Source: Brevibacillus gelatini (GTDB lineage Bacteria; Bacillota; Bacilli; Brevibacillales; Brevibacillaceae). From it: DNA of 64,000 bases. Below the pieces are notes generated by a model. That model was not told the DNA's origin and ran no database searches. It worked only from the letters and a program-made list of their open reading frames with translations. The position numbers were made by a program, and so were the translations under genes. Positions 63,943 through 64,000 of the stretch are shown piece after piece. Position 1 is the first letter of the stretch. Every line of letters begins with the position of its first letter. The DNA lies in the NCBI RefSeq assembly GCF_003710935.1, contig NZ_RHHS01000017.1, forward strand, positions 310,001 to 374,000. Reading direction: 5' to 3'.

Positions 63943-64000
63943 CAATGATTTCCTCCTTCGTGCGAAAACTCTTAACAAGGTTGTATCATGGCAAAGGAAA

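Overview
The window looks like chromosome of an endospore-forming, fairly GC-rich member of the Bacillales, most likely Brevibacillus or a close relative (inference from gene order and protein character; no database search was possible). The gene order follows the Bacillus subtilis segment trpEDCFBA-hisC-tyrA-aroA, ypiA...qcrABC-ypjA-ypjB-ypjC, ypjD(mazG)-dapB-mgsA-bshB1-bshA-cca-birA-panBCD-dinG, ypmB, asnS, dnaD, with several insertions that B. subtilis lacks at these points. Bacillithiol genes (bshA, bshB1), the menaquinol:cytochrome c reductase genes and spore-coat-type glycosyltransferases all fit a spore-forming Firmicute.

Layout. 1-8680: aromatic amino acid block (end of trpE, trpD, C, F, B, A, hisC, tyrA, aroA), mostly with overlapping ends. 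8690-11545: insertion holding a catalytically degenerate hydantoinase-like protein behind a promoter and a short terminated leader, then an ECF sigma factor with a zinc-finger anti-sigma factor. 11599-18302: TPR protein ypiA, an unidentified protein, an IDEAL-domain protein, ypiF, the qcrABC operon with a near-consensus promoter, ypjA and ypjB. 18416-19273: ypjC on the minus strand. 19427-27646: the ypjD to birA operon, then panBCD behind a leader with a terminator. 27729-38848: TPR protein, dinG, a metallo-beta-lactamase-fold lipoprotein without metal ligands, rex, mtaD, a small minus-strand gene with a SigG-type promoter, ypmB, small membrane proteins and a short FtsH-like protease.

39027-50743 is probably the most distinctive part. 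It starts with an 809-residue protein made mainly of 55 uninterrupted ten-residue repeats. After the housekeeping genes asnS and dnaD come a SigK-type promoter, a coiled-coil protein, a CotSA-like glycosyltransferase and a five-gene sugar-nucleotide/glycosyltransferase operon resembling B. subtilis ytcABC. I infer a spore-surface fibre and glycan system. 50897-61685: oligoendopeptidase F, an adaptor/RND efflux pair, an SDR reductase, YajQ, a membrane-anchored small protein, an acyl-CoA synthetase and a GNAT acetyltransferase. 61684-61838 is a gene-free stretch that folds well on paper and ends at a bidirectional terminator shared with leuCD (minus strand, to 63942).

Starts were chosen by Shine-Dalgarno spacing and family alignment, so many are internal to the longest open frame. 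No tRNA, rRNA, insertion sequence or CRISPR array was seen.
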